NCBI GenBank assembly: GCA_965224795.1
Contig: CBDDAE010000002.1
Span: 992,001-1,056,000, forward strand
Direction of reading: 5' to 3'
DNA: 64,000 bases
DNA from: NVTR01 sp036480115
GTDB lineage: Bacteria; Pseudomonadota; Alphaproteobacteria; Rhodobacterales; Rhodobacteraceae
Numbering within the stretch: the first letter of the stretch is position 1; the number at the start of each line of letters is the position of its first letter. Below the pieces are notes generated by a model. It searched no databases and was not told the origin of the DNA. It worked only from the letters and a program-made list of their open reading frames with translations. This document shows, piece after piece, positions 25,784-35,217 of this stretch. The position numbers and the translations under genes were made by a program.

Positions 25784-25858
25784 CATTGGAGCGCCATTGG
25801 TCCGAGCGACAATGGCGACGGGGCAGACTGCCCCCTGCTTTTGCTTTCCACAAGACCA

Positions 25859-27292
25859 TCAGACGCCCCGGCGCGATTGCGTTACCGCCAGCGGAAATAC
25901 CTTGGCCGGGTTCAACAACCAGCCCGGATCAAACACGTCTTTCACCGACATCTGGGCGTTCAGATCATCGGCACTAAACTGGCTGCCCATCAGATCGCGT
26001 TTTTCAATACCCACCCCATGTTCACCGGTCAGACAACCGCCAACTTCGACACATAGTTTCAAAATGTCCGCCCCTAAAGCTTCGCAGGTTTCCAGATCAC
26101 CTGATTTATTCGCGTCGTACAGGATCAACGGGTGCAAATTACCATCCCCGGCATGAAACACATTGGCCACCTGCAATCCATATTCCTGCGACATCTCCCC
26201 GATCCGGCGCAACACCCGGGCCAGGTTTGAAACCGGAATCACCCCATCCAGGCACATGTAATCGTTAATCTGGCCCATGGCGCCAAAGGCCGATTTTCGC
26301 CCCAGCCAAATGCGTGCGCTTTCATCCGCTGAGCCGGACACCCGCATTTCAACCGGGTTGAGTAATTTGGCAATTTTTCCAATCCTGTCCAGTTGTTCGT
26401 CGATCTCAGCCTCAGAGCCTTCAACTTCGACAATTAGCAATGCTTCACAATCCGGATAGCCCGCATGTGCAAAGGCTTCTGTGGCGCGGATGCAGGGGCG
26501 ATCCATGAATTCGATTGCCACCGGTAAAATTCCGGCGCGGATAATGTCAGAAACACAGGTGCCGGCCACTTCATTGCTGTTAAATCCGATCAGCATGGGG
26601 CGCGCACCTTCGGGTTTGGCAACGATTTTCAGCACAGCCTCAGTGACCACTCCAAGTTGACCTTCAGAACCACAGATCACCCCCAGCAAATCCAGCCCGC
26701 CGGCATCCAGATACGGCCCGCCGATTTCAACCACTGAGCCATCCATCAACACCATGGTCACCCCCAGAAGATTGTTGGTGGTCACCCCGTATTTCAGGCA
26801 ATGGGCCCCACCTGAATTCATCGCGATATTGCCGGCAATGGCGCAGGCCAATTGTGACGACGGATCGGGGGCATAGAAAAACCCGCTTTCTTCAATGGCA
26901 CCGGTTACCGACAGGTTGGTGCGCCCGGATTGCACCCGGATGTAGCGGTTGTCAGTGTCGGTTTCCAACACGTCGTTCATCCGCGCCACCCCAAGGATCA
27001 CGCAATCCGCCGTTGGCAGCGCTCCGCCTGACAGCGACGTTCCCGCACCGCGCGGCACCACCGGCACGCCCATGTCATGGCAGATAGCCAGAACGGCCGC
27101 AGTTTGCGCGGTTGAGTCCGGCAAAACCGCTACCATTGGTGGGCAGCGATAGGCGCTTAGCCCATCACATTCATAGGCCAGGGTTTCGGCGGGGTCATCA
27201 ATGACAGCGTCCCTTGGTAATACAGCCAGCAGGCGCGCAACCAATTCAGGTTTTTTGGCCATTACGGCGGCATCTGGGGGTGGCATTTCCAT
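25859..27292 (-). CDS. glcD: Glycolate oxidase catalytic FAD subunit
   Basis: A 477-residue FAD-linked oxidase. The FAD_binding_4 domain is at about 40-215 (VVPRGAGTSLSGGALPT, ACAIAGNIAMNSGGAHCLKY) and the FAD-oxidase C domain follows, ending with the HAGDGNLHPLI and GEHGVGIEKR signatures. It oxidises glycolate (possibly D-lactate) to the 2-oxo acid. It is the first gene of glcDEF. Twenty bases upstream of its start is an 8-bp perfect inverted repeat that looks like a GntR/FadR-family operator. Confidence 0.95.
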   Translation of the reverse strand: MEMPPPDAAVMAKKPELVARLLAVLPRDAVIDDPAETLAYECDGLSAYRCPPMVAVLPDSTAQTAAVLAICHDMGVPVVPRGAGTSLSGGALPTADCVILGVARMNDVLETDTDNRYIRVQSGRTNLSVTGAIEESGFFYAPDPSSQLACAIAGNIAMNSGGAHCLKYGVTTNNLLGVTMVLMDGSVVEIGGPYLDAGGLDLLGVICGSEGQLGVVTEAVLKIVAKPEGARPMLIGFNSNEVAGTCVSDIIRAGILPVAIEFMDRPCIRATEAFAHAGYPDCEALLIVEVEGSEAEIDEQLDRIGKIAKLLNPVEMRVSGSADESARIWLGRKSAFGAMGQINDYMCLDGVIPVSNLARVLRRIGEMSQEYGLQVANVFHAGDGNLHPLILYDANKSGDLETCEALGADILKLCVEVGGCLTGEHGVGIEKRDLMGSQFSADDLNAQMSVKDVFDPGWLLNPAKVFPLAVTQSRRGV

Positions 27293-27312
27293 GTTTCAGA
27301 CCTGATTTCAAT

Positions 27313-27337
27313 AATTGGTAATAAAATACTACCAATT
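27313..27337. promoter_or_regulatory. Operator-like inverted repeat upstream of glcD
   Basis: AATTGGTA (27313-27320) and TACCAATT (27330-27337) form a perfect 8-bp inverted repeat with a 9-base AT-rich spacer. The half-site TTGGT/ACCAA matches what FadR-subfamily GntR regulators such as PdhR and GlcC recognise, though the spacer is longer than their usual three bases. It overlaps the probable glcD promoter. Confidence 0.55.
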
Positions 27338-27425
27338 TGAATAAATCACAAGCTTAGCAGCGGGCTCACCCTATCCGACGTTATTGTGTTTGGACAACCG
27401 CGCCGGGTCTGTGCCACACAGGCCC

Positions 27426-27794
27426 ATGGAAAAAATGGCTCTGATAGTTGTCACAACACTGCTTAGTTCGATTGCCACGGCAACATTTGCAGATGCGCCC
27501 GTGGTTGAGGCCGTACAGGTTGATCGCTTTGGGTCGGGCTGGACTGTTTCGGTGTCCCTAAGCCACCCTGACACCGGTTGGGACCATTACGCAGATGGCT
27601 GGGAAGTATTGGACGCGGACGGCAACAGCCTTGGCATTCGGGTTTTGGCCCATCCGCATGTGAATGAGCAGCCCTTTACCCGGTCTTTGGGATCGGTGGA
27701 AATTCCGGCCGGGGCAGAATTTATTTCGATCCGGGCGCGAGACAATGTCGCGGGTTGGTTTGAAGAACTTTTTCGGGTCGATCTGGAAAACTAG
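27426..27794 (+). CDS. Small secreted protein of unknown function
   Basis: A 122-residue protein with a signal peptide (MEKMALIVVTTLLSSIATAT, cleavage after FA about residue 22) and a compact beta-rich domain rich in Trp, Asp and Gly (GWDHYADGWEVLDADGNSLG, then PAGAEFISIRARD). I do not recognise a named family. The ATG at 27426 or at 27435 could be the start. It is divergent from glcD and convergent with the membrane-protein gene that follows, whose stop is one base away. Confidence 0.7.
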   Translation: MEKMALIVVTTLLSSIATATFADAPVVEAVQVDRFGSGWTVSVSLSHPDTGWDHYADGWEVLDADGNSLGIRVLAHPHVNEQPFTRSLGSVEIPAGAEFISIRARDNVAGWFEELFRVDLEN

Positions 27795-27795
27795 A

Positions 27796-29865
27796 TCAGC
27801 GACGCCCCTCACGCAGCCAGGCTGCAACCGACAACAATGATGCCAGCAACAAAAACAGCCAACCGGGCACCAGTGAGGTCAGCGTGACATCTGCTGTCTG
27901 GTAGGCTTGTCTTGGCGTCAGGCCGATCCAGCCGCGTCCGGCGGCCACCCGACCGGGGCGCACGTTTCGAATATCGGGCACGCCATTTTCAAGTGGCATT
28001 ATCCCGCCACGGGTCGTGTTCACCAGTACGGCCAATTTTTCCCCGGTAGCAACGGTCTCTTCAAATTCACGGGGTGCCGAGGGACCCAGCGCAATCAGGG
28101 CAGCCTGATCGTCTTGCTTCAGGCGAAACAGGCCAATCTTGGGGGCCGCATATTCAGTGACGAAGCGGCCCGGGCTGGTTTCGGACATTTGCAGCACTGT
28201 CACTGAACCATCGGGGCCGGTGATTTCAACGTCACGCGGACCTTCGCCCAGCGTGCGCCGGGTGATCAGCATGTCTTGGCCTTGGGCTGTGACCAACAGA
28301 GCTTCTTCTTCCAGCTCTGGTTCTTTCATCATCCAGTGCGCCAGACGTCGCAGCAATTCCTGTTGTGGCCCACCGCCGTCAAAGCCGCGGCTCCAAAGCC
28401 AAACATGGTCAGAGGCCAACAGGGCAATGCGCCCTTCGCCGACCCGGTCCAGCACCAACAGAGGCTGGTCTTGTGCACCGGTCAAAACTGTATTGCCACT
28501 GTCTTGGGTCACATCTATCTGGCGAAACCAGCGGCCCCAACCGGGTGTGCCATCTTCCAGCGGCGGTGTCAGGCTATCCAGGCCTTCTGTCACTGGGTGG
28601 CGCGCGCCCAGGTCTGATATTTGCGGGCGAAATTCACCTTCAATAATGCGCGATGTAGGTTGGGCGGGAATGATTTCACCCAGGGGCGATCGAAACAGGC
28701 TATCGGCAGTGGCAAAGGCGGGACCGGCGGCCACCAGAACCGCGCCGCCGTTTTCAACATACTGGCGCACGCTTTCCAGATAAACCGAAGGTAAAATACC
28801 GCGGCGGCGATAACGATCAAAAATGATCAAGTCAAATTCATCCACTTTGTCCAAAAACAGCTCACGCGTTGGAAAGGCGATCAGTGAAAGTTCGGACACA
28901 GGCACCCGGTCTTGTTTTAAGGGCGGGCGCAGGATGGTAAAATGCACAAGATCAACCGAGCTGTCTGATTTCAAAAGGTTGCGCCAAGTACGCCCGCCTG
29001 CATGGGGTTCTCCGCTAACCAAAAGCACCCGCAGGCGGTCGCGCACGCCATTGATTTGCAGCACGGCAGTATTATTGCGATCGGTCAGTTCGCTGGCCAG
29101 GGCAGCGACTTCGATCTGGATGACATTCATGCCGCCATGTTCAATTTGCAGAGGAAAAGTCACATCCTGCCCGACCGGCACGCGGATAGATGTTGGCAGA
29201 CCACCATCGACGGATATGTTTAGTGACGCGGTCGGGGATGTGCTGGCCGGAACCAGCCCCTGATCTTCAATACGCACCGTCAGTTCCACCGGTTCGCCCA
29301 ATATTGCAAAGGCCGGGGCGTTTTTAACGATCAGGCGACGGTCCCAATCAGTTGCATGGCCACTAAGCAGCACATGCAGAGGGGCCGCCATTGCCGGGGC
29401 GCTGGCAAGGTCATGGACCTGCCCGTCAGTTACCAATAGCGCGCCTGCAAGGCGGGATTGCGGGATTTCAGACAGGGCATCGACCAATTTGGTCATCAAC
29501 AGGGTGCCGCCATCACCGGGGGCATCATCAAGGGTTAAGGTTTTTACATCAAGGTTTGGTCGCGCAGCCAATCGCGCCTCAAGCCCTTGAACAGCCGCCG
29601 CGATCTGATCGGGACGATCTGAAATGCCCTGGCTGGCTGTGCGGTCAACCATAAGCAGCACCACGTCATTTAAAGGCGTGCGGTTTTCCTGTTGAAAGGA
29701 CGGATTGGCCAGCGCTGCGCCCAATACTAGCATGGCCAGTGCGCGCAACCACCAGCCGCCCAGCCTGCGCCAAATCGCGAAAACCAGCAACGCCAAAGCG
29801 AAGGCTGCCAGGGCCGCCAATAGGGGCCAAGGCAAAAGTGGGTCAAAGATCACTGAACCGCGCAT
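27796..29865 (-). CDS. Large membrane protein of the MoxR/BatA-type operon
   Basis: A 689-residue protein with two N-terminal membrane helices (about 10-30 and 38-55), a long periplasmic region with VWA-like and glutamine-amidotransferase-like folds (VVLLMVDRTASQG, then VENGGAVLVAAGPAF and GEGRIALLASDHVWLWSRGF), and a C-terminal membrane helix followed by a few basic residues. It lacks an intact MIDAS. Last gene of the MoxR-DUF58-DUF4159 set, starting directly after the upstream stop. The role of such operons is thought to be envelope stress tolerance or chaperoning of periplasmic complexes, but is not settled. Confidence 0.8.
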   Translation of the reverse strand: MRGSVIFDPLLPWPLLAALAAFALALLVFAIWRRLGGWWLRALAMLVLGAALANPSFQQENRTPLNDVVLLMVDRTASQGISDRPDQIAAAVQGLEARLAARPNLDVKTLTLDDAPGDGGTLLMTKLVDALSEIPQSRLAGALLVTDGQVHDLASAPAMAAPLHVLLSGHATDWDRRLIVKNAPAFAILGEPVELTVRIEDQGLVPASTSPTASLNISVDGGLPTSIRVPVGQDVTFPLQIEHGGMNVIQIEVAALASELTDRNNTAVLQINGVRDRLRVLLVSGEPHAGGRTWRNLLKSDSSVDLVHFTILRPPLKQDRVPVSELSLIAFPTRELFLDKVDEFDLIIFDRYRRRGILPSVYLESVRQYVENGGAVLVAAGPAFATADSLFRSPLGEIIPAQPTSRIIEGEFRPQISDLGARHPVTEGLDSLTPPLEDGTPGWGRWFRQIDVTQDSGNTVLTGAQDQPLLVLDRVGEGRIALLASDHVWLWSRGFDGGGPQQELLRRLAHWMMKEPELEEEALLVTAQGQDMLITRRTLGEGPRDVEITGPDGSVTVLQMSETSPGRFVTEYAAPKIGLFRLKQDDQAALIALGPSAPREFEETVATGEKLAVLVNTTRGGIMPLENGVPDIRNVRPGRVAAGRGWIGLTPRQAYQTADVTLTSLVPGWLFLLLASLLSVAAWLREGRR

Positions 29866-32625
29866 CTAATTGCCCAACCTGTCAAGCAGCGCCGGAACAT
29901 GGACCTGATCCGATTTATAATTCCCGGTCAGCACATGCATGATCAGATTAACGCCAAAACGGAAAGCCAGTTCGCGCTGGCGGCTACCGGCACTGCCGCG
30001 CCCAACCGGAAACATCGGATTGCCCTTGGTATCTGTAGCCCAGGCCGTGGCCCAATCATTGCCGCCAATGACAACCGGTGTGACATTGTCGTTCAGATTA
30101 CGAAACGGCATGCCTTCGGCCAGTTCCGCGTCTGGCGGGGCCGCTTCCACCCAGACATCGCGGGAATTATGACGGCCGGGAAAATCCTGTAGCAAATAGA
30201 ATGTGCGGGTTAAAACATGATCACTGGGGATGGGTTCCAGCGGCGGGATATCCAGTGGGCGCGCCAGTTGTTGCAGTTTTTTACCGTTTTGCGCCGAAGT
30301 GCCAAAGCGAGCGACATCGGCGTCGCGGGTGTCAAACAAGATCATGCCACCACTGCGCAGATAACGGTTCAACTTTGCATAGGCTTGGTCGCTTGGCTGG
30401 GGTTGATCCCTTGAAATCGGCCAATAGATAAACGGAAAAAACGACAGTTCATCGGTTTCAAGATTAACAGAGATTGGAATGGCTGGTTCAATAGAGGTGC
30501 GTGCAAACAAAACGTTGGACAGGCCAAACAATCCGGCCAGTGCCACGTCGTCGACGCGGGTGTTGCCGGTGATGACATGGGCCAGAACCAGTTCGGTTGT
30601 GGCATCCAGTGCAAAACTCTCGGATTGGGCATTTGCGTCTGAAACCGGCATCAACAATAGCGCAAATATACTGGCTACAACAACCGAACGCGGGCCAAGC
30701 AGGCGACCTGATATCCAAAGTGACGCCAGTATATCCAGCCCCAACAGCGCCATTGCCAAGGTTAAAAGCAGCGCCTTCAGGGCAGTTTCGCGCACCACAT
30801 CCAGCCCCTGCACATCCACATTGGCGGGCCAGCTTGTGGCGGCCAGCACAGTTTCCTGACCAATAACATTCAGGGCAATTTTGCGGTCACTGCCGGTGTA
30901 AAGTCCCGGAAGCAGGCCTGCCCCGGGCACCCCGTTGGCGATGTCTTCACCCGGCACACCGGCCAGATTTTTGGCGTCTTGCAAGGTGCCAAACGCATCC
31001 AGAACTTCGCTGGCAACCCAGGTTGTTCCGGCCAGATCGGCCGCATCCGGGCGGGCGGGCGCTGTGGAAACCGCCAGCCGTTCCAGCATCTGAACAAACA
31101 GGCCTGACAGCGGCAAAGTGGACCATTCGGCATTTGCAGTGACATGAAACAGCACCACCTGCCCCTGACCAATGCGCTTGCGCGTCACCAATGGCGTACC
31201 ATCGGCCAGGGCGGCAATGACCCGGTCTGAAAGATTTGGATCGGGTTCGGCCATGACCTGAGCGTTGATGCGTACATCATCGGGAATACTAAGCCCAAAG
31301 AACGGTGAGCCTTCCTGAAATTCGCGCAGCTTTTTAGGTTCTCCCCAACTCATGGCGCCACCAACGGTGCGGCCACCAGCGCGCAGGCGCACCGGCATCA
31401 GCGGATCTTCAAGGGCGCGGCCAATATCGCTAGCGGCCAGTCTGGGCCCGGCAAAGCGCAGCAACAAGCCGCCGTTGTCCACCCATTCAGCGATGCCGTC
31501 GCTTTCGGTTTCTGGCAATGTTGCCACGTCGGCCAACACGATCACATCCGGGTTGGCTAACAGGATATCGCCCATTGTTCCGCCAATCAGGTCAGCTGTC
31601 GGTTCCAGCGCCTGTTGCAGAAAATGGGTGGGTGCCAATAGCTTTAGGCCCTCGCGTTCTGAACTGCCTGACACCAGCGCCACTTCGCGCCGTTTCAAAG
31701 CATCATCTGTCAGGCTGATCGCCCCGGCCGAGCGTTGTCCGTCAATTGAAAACCGGGTGACGCGGTTGCGCAATTCTGCCGGTAGCGAAAGAAGAACTTC
31801 GCCAGATGTTTCGCCACTTTCAAATTCCAGATCAACACTGGCCAACAGCCTTTCCACACCGCTTGGGTCGGGGCCATGGGCGGAAATTTCAATCTGGGCA
31901 TCATTCAACACCCCGGCACGCAAAACATTCAGGCGGATTGCACCGTCTTCAACTGTTGCCGGTTGCAGCCCGTAAACCGGGCGCGGTATCTCAAACACCG
32001 TCACTTGCCCATGCTCCTGAAACGTTGCCAGGCTGGATGCGCGGCTGTCACGGTCCAACCCATCCGAGAACCAAAATGTATCAAACGATCCTGTCAGATT
32101 TTGGGCCCAATCTCCCATCTCAGTAGAGTTGGGCAACCACGGCTTTGGGGTAAACCCTGCAAGGCGCGAACGCCAGCTTTCCGCCGCTTGAAATACCGGC
32201 GCATCAGGTCCAAGGCTGGTGAGCGTAACAATCGCCACGGGACGGGCATCGCGGCTGGCATCATCCAGCGCTGCGCGCACACGATCAGCACGTGCTTGCC
32301 AGTTCGGGGCGTCAGCCCAAGTGGCGTCCAACACAATCAGCAGTGGTCCCGAACGACCGTTATCAGAGTTGGGGTTAAGCACCGGCCCGGCGAAACCCAC
32401 GATCACCGCCGCCATCGCCAATGTTCTGATCAACAGCAGCCACCAGGGGGTTTTATCGCTTTGGCTGTCATCATCTTTCAGGCCAAGCAACAGCAACACA
32501 CCGGGAAACAGACGCCGAATGGGGGCCGGAGGTATGGCGCGCAATAGCAACCAAAGAATGGGCAGCGCCACCAATGCCAGCAGCAAAAGCGGGGCGCTAA
32601 ACCCTATACCAAACAGGCTAAACAT
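29866..32625 (-). CDS. BatA-like DUF4159 membrane protein
   Basis: A 919-residue protein. The N-terminus has the BatA-type double helix (FSLFGIGFSAPLLLLALVAL, then a second helix after the PIRRLFPG segment), followed by a VWA-like domain, a central amidotransferase-like region, two more membrane helices near 640-690 and a C-terminal DUF4159 domain (DDVALAGLFGLSNVLFART to the end). The start is the ATG at 32625, overlapping the DUF58 gene stop (TGATG); the frame runs on to 32697 inside that gene. Probably an inner-membrane scaffold working with the MoxR ATPase. Confidence 0.88.
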   Translation of the reverse strand: MFSLFGIGFSAPLLLLALVALPILWLLLRAIPPAPIRRLFPGVLLLLGLKDDDSQSDKTPWWLLLIRTLAMAAVIVGFAGPVLNPNSDNGRSGPLLIVLDATWADAPNWQARADRVRAALDDASRDARPVAIVTLTSLGPDAPVFQAAESWRSRLAGFTPKPWLPNSTEMGDWAQNLTGSFDTFWFSDGLDRDSRASSLATFQEHGQVTVFEIPRPVYGLQPATVEDGAIRLNVLRAGVLNDAQIEISAHGPDPSGVERLLASVDLEFESGETSGEVLLSLPAELRNRVTRFSIDGQRSAGAISLTDDALKRREVALVSGSSEREGLKLLAPTHFLQQALEPTADLIGGTMGDILLANPDVIVLADVATLPETESDGIAEWVDNGGLLLRFAGPRLAASDIGRALEDPLMPVRLRAGGRTVGGAMSWGEPKKLREFQEGSPFFGLSIPDDVRINAQVMAEPDPNLSDRVIAALADGTPLVTRKRIGQGQVVLFHVTANAEWSTLPLSGLFVQMLERLAVSTAPARPDAADLAGTTWVASEVLDAFGTLQDAKNLAGVPGEDIANGVPGAGLLPGLYTGSDRKIALNVIGQETVLAATSWPANVDVQGLDVVRETALKALLLTLAMALLGLDILASLWISGRLLGPRSVVVASIFALLLMPVSDANAQSESFALDATTELVLAHVITGNTRVDDVALAGLFGLSNVLFARTSIEPAIPISVNLETDELSFFPFIYWPISRDQPQPSDQAYAKLNRYLRSGGMILFDTRDADVARFGTSAQNGKKLQQLARPLDIPPLEPIPSDHVLTRTFYLLQDFPGRHNSRDVWVEAAPPDAELAEGMPFRNLNDNVTPVVIGGNDWATAWATDTKGNPMFPVGRGSAGSRQRELAFRFGVNLIMHVLTGNYKSDQVHVPALLDRLGN

Positions 32626-33500
32626 CAGTGCGCCCGCTCCAATGCTGTGTATATCCACAAAAGCGCCGACTGAGCAGTTACTGACGTGTGGTGGCAATGG
32701 TATTGCCAGCCGGTGCGCTGCGCCAACGTTTGCAATTCATCTTTTCGCTTGGCCAGCCGATCAAGATAACGTTGCCGTAAATCGGATGCCTTTAGCGTTT
32801 CGTGGGCAACGGATCGCCCCATACTTTCAAAAATTGTGCGCCCATCAAAGGGAAATGCTTCTTCCTGAGGATCAAGAATATGTACCAATGAACCTTTGAC
32901 ACCCTGATCCGCGGCCCGAGTCAATTGCATGGTTACCGGGGCTATATCACCCAAAAAATCAGACAGGAAAAGCACCCGCGAATTGGCCAACGCACCGCTA
33001 ATGTCTGGCGCGCCATATTCATTTTGGTGGCCATCGGAACACAGGCCATCGGCGATGTGGGCCAGTTGAATTTCACCTTGGCGGGGTCGCGCATCGGCGT
33101 CAGCCAGCGCCACCCTTTCACCGCCTCGGATCAACAATATTGCCGATGCCAAAGCCAGCACCCTTGCGCGTCCGGCCTTTGAAGGCAAATCTGGGGCCGA
33201 CGAAAAACCCATGGATTGGGCATCGTCCGACCAAATCAGAACGCTTTGCGCTGCCTGCCATTCCTTTTCCTGCACGAAATTGGCGTCGGAACGGGCGGAA
33301 CGGCGCCAATCAATTAGTCGCGCCGGATCACCTGGGGCAGCCGGGCGATATTGCCAAAACTCATCCCCCATGCCCGAACGCCTGCGACCATGGGACCCCA
33401 ACATAACTGTTGCCGCCAGATTTTCAGCATCCGCCATCAGAGCAGGCAGCCGGGCTGCATGACCCTCGGCTAGACTGCGAAGTGTGGCGGCCTGGTTCAT
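32625..33500 (-). CDS. DUF58-domain protein
   Basis: A 291-residue protein with the DUF58 core (RRSGMGDEFWQYRPAAPGDP, then ARLIDWRRSARSD) and a degenerate VWA-like continuation (VLIWSDDAQSMGF, SRVLFLSDFLGD). DUF58 proteins are found next to MoxR ATPases almost universally and are thought to be their partners. Its ATG overlaps the moxR stop by four bases. No membrane segment is visible, unlike some DUF58 proteins. Confidence 0.9.
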   Translation of the reverse strand: MNQAATLRSLAEGHAARLPALMADAENLAATVMLGSHGRRRSGMGDEFWQYRPAAPGDPARLIDWRRSARSDANFVQEKEWQAAQSVLIWSDDAQSMGFSSAPDLPSKAGRARVLALASAILLIRGGERVALADADARPRQGEIQLAHIADGLCSDGHQNEYGAPDISGALANSRVLFLSDFLGDIAPVTMQLTRAADQGVKGSLVHILDPQEEAFPFDGRTIFESMGRSVAHETLKASDLRQRYLDRLAKRKDELQTLAQRTGWQYHCHHTSVTAQSALLWIYTALERAH

Positions 33501-34504
33501 GCGGCTGCCGCAACCCGGCCAAGATCGGCCACCGTGCTATCGATCAAGCCGTTCAGGGTTTCCCCACGTGCACGGGCGGCAAAACTAAGTGCCATCCGGT
33601 GGTTTAGCACCGGGCGCGCTAGGGCAACGACATCTTCAGGCGAAGGAGCAAGGCGCCCATCCAGCAAAGCGCGCGCGCGCACTGTCAGCATTAGCGCCTG
33701 CGCCGCCCGCGGGCCCGGACCCCAGTTAACGCTGCTTTTCACGGCTTCGGATGCGGCGGGATCATCGGGGCGAAAGGCCCGTACAAGGCTAAGTATTTGT
33801 TCCAGCACCGCCTCGCCCACAGGCATTCGGCGTAATAAATCTTGCGCCGCCAGCAGTTCATTGGGTTCAAACACCTGGTGCGCCGCTTCTTCGCTGGCCC
33901 CGGTGGTGGCTATTAATATATCACGTTCGGCGTCACGGGTTGGGTAGTCTACATCTATTTGCACCAAAAACCGGTCAAGCTGGGCTTCGGGCAATGGATA
34001 GGTGCCTTCCTGCTCAATTGGGTTTTGTGTGGCCAGAACGTGGAACGGTATCCCAACCGCATGTTCCTTACCGGCAATGGTAACAACCCGTTCCTGCATG
34101 GCCTGAAGCAGAGCAGATTGCGTGCGCGGTGAAGCACGGTTAATTTCATCCGCCATTAGCAACTGGCAAAATATCGGACCCTTGATGAAACGAAAGGACC
34201 GGCCACCGTCTTTGCTGGTTTCCAATACCTCTGAGCCCAAAATATCCGCCGGCATCAGGTCTGGCGTGAACTGAATACGCGCGCCCTGCAGCCCCATAAC
34301 GGTTGAAACCGTATCTACAAGCCGGGTCTTTCCCAACCCGGGCAAGCCGATCAACAGCCCATGCCCACCACATAGCAAAGCTGACAGCACCAGATCAACA
34401 ACGCCTTCCTGTCCGATAAAACGCTTGGTGATGCTGGCCTTTGCCTGACCAAGTTTTTCGCTAAGCGCTTCTATGTCTGCCACCAGATCCGGGGTGTCGG
34501 CCAT
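33497..34504 (-). CDS. MoxR-family AAA+ ATPase
   Basis: A 335-residue AAA_3/MoxR ATPase: Walker A GLPGLGKTRLVD, Walker B LLMADEINRASPRTQSALLQ, sensor 1 VLATQNPIEQEGTYPLPEAQ and the arginine-finger region LDRFLVQIDVDYPTRDAE. It acts as a chaperone-like remodeller for protein complex assembly. First gene of a four-gene operon with DUF58, DUF4159 and the 689-residue membrane protein. Divergent from the DUF1285 gene. Confidence 0.95.
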   Translation of the reverse strand: MADTPDLVADIEALSEKLGQAKASITKRFIGQEGVVDLVLSALLCGGHGLLIGLPGLGKTRLVDTVSTVMGLQGARIQFTPDLMPADILGSEVLETSKDGGRSFRFIKGPIFCQLLMADEINRASPRTQSALLQAMQERVVTIAGKEHAVGIPFHVLATQNPIEQEGTYPLPEAQLDRFLVQIDVDYPTRDAERDILIATTGASEEAAHQVFEPNELLAAQDLLRRMPVGEAVLEQILSLVRAFRPDDPAASEAVKSSVNWGPGPRAAQALMLTVRARALLDGRLAPSPEDVVALARPVLNHRMALSFAARARGETLNGLIDSTVADLGRVAAAA

Positions 34505-34576
34505 TCCAATTCTCCTGCTTCTTCCAATAGGGTGTATTTAATGGAACTATTGCATTCGTTACAAATGGCAAAAGCC

Positions 34577-35167
34577 ATGAAAGGACAAAATATCGTTACT
34601 CCCAGTGCAGAAGGTATCGCAACAGCGGCACGCAAGGCCAAGAAAAAAGGCGGCGCAGCGCCGGTACATCTGTGGAATCCGCCGTTTTGCGGAGATCTGG
34701 ACATGCGAATTGCCCGTGATGGTACCTGGTTCTATCTGGGCACGCCGATTGGGCGACCAGAACTGGTGAAGCTGTTTTCCAGCGTCATTCGAAAAGATGG
34801 CGATGATTATTTTCTTGTCACCCCGGTGGAAAAAGTCGGTATCACTGTCGATGACGCGCCGTTTGTTGCAGTGGATTTTGATGTTGCCAATCCTGGCCCT
34901 GATCAATTGTTGACCTTTACTACAAATGTTGGAGACATCCCTATTGCAGGGCCCGATTGTCCGATCAGAGTTGAACGTGATCCGAAAACCGGCGAACCGT
35001 CACCGTATATTCTGGTGCGCACCAATCTAGAGGCGTTGATTGACCGCAAAAGTTTTTATCGGCTGGTGGATATTGGCGAGCAACAGACACACAGTGGTGA
35101 ATTCTGGTTTGGCATTCGCTCATCAGGTAGTTTTTTCCCGATCATTCCGGCGGTTGATCTGGCCTGA
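34577..35167 (+). CDS. DUF1285-family protein
   Basis: A soluble protein of about 196 residues with the DUF1285 pattern (PPFCGDLDMRIARDGTWFYL, then GTPIGRPELVKLFSSVIRKD, then VEKVGITVDDAPF). Function is unknown. The frame is open from 34532 with an ATG at 34541; I favour the ATG at 34577 because the sequence from there matches family N-termini as I remember them, but the ribosome site is weak at both. It converges with polA. Confidence 0.8.
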   Translation: MKGQNIVTPSAEGIATAARKAKKKGGAAPVHLWNPPFCGDLDMRIARDGTWFYLGTPIGRPELVKLFSSVIRKDGDDYFLVTPVEKVGITVDDAPFVAVDFDVANPGPDQLLTFTTNVGDIPIAGPDCPIRVERDPKTGEPSPYILVRTNLEALIDRKSFYRLVDIGEQQTHSGEFWFGIRSSGSFFPIIPAVDLA

Positions 35168-35175
35168 CATCAACA

Positions 35176-35208
35176 CTTCTTCTTTTTCTAAAAACCTCCG
35201 CCGGAGGC
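35176..35208 (+). repeat. Dispersed intergenic repeat copy between DUF1285 and polA
   Basis: Starts CTTCTTCTTTTTC and ends CCTCCGCCGGAGGC. The core CCTCCG-C-CGGAGG is an imperfect dyad and lies between two convergent genes, so it may help end transcription from either side. Confidence 0.65.
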
Positions 35209-35217
35209 ATCTTTTTC

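Noticed and set aside
31876..32899. Plus-strand frames of over 220 codons antisense to the DUF4159 and DUF58 genes
   Set aside because: Low-complexity shadows of a well-supported operon.
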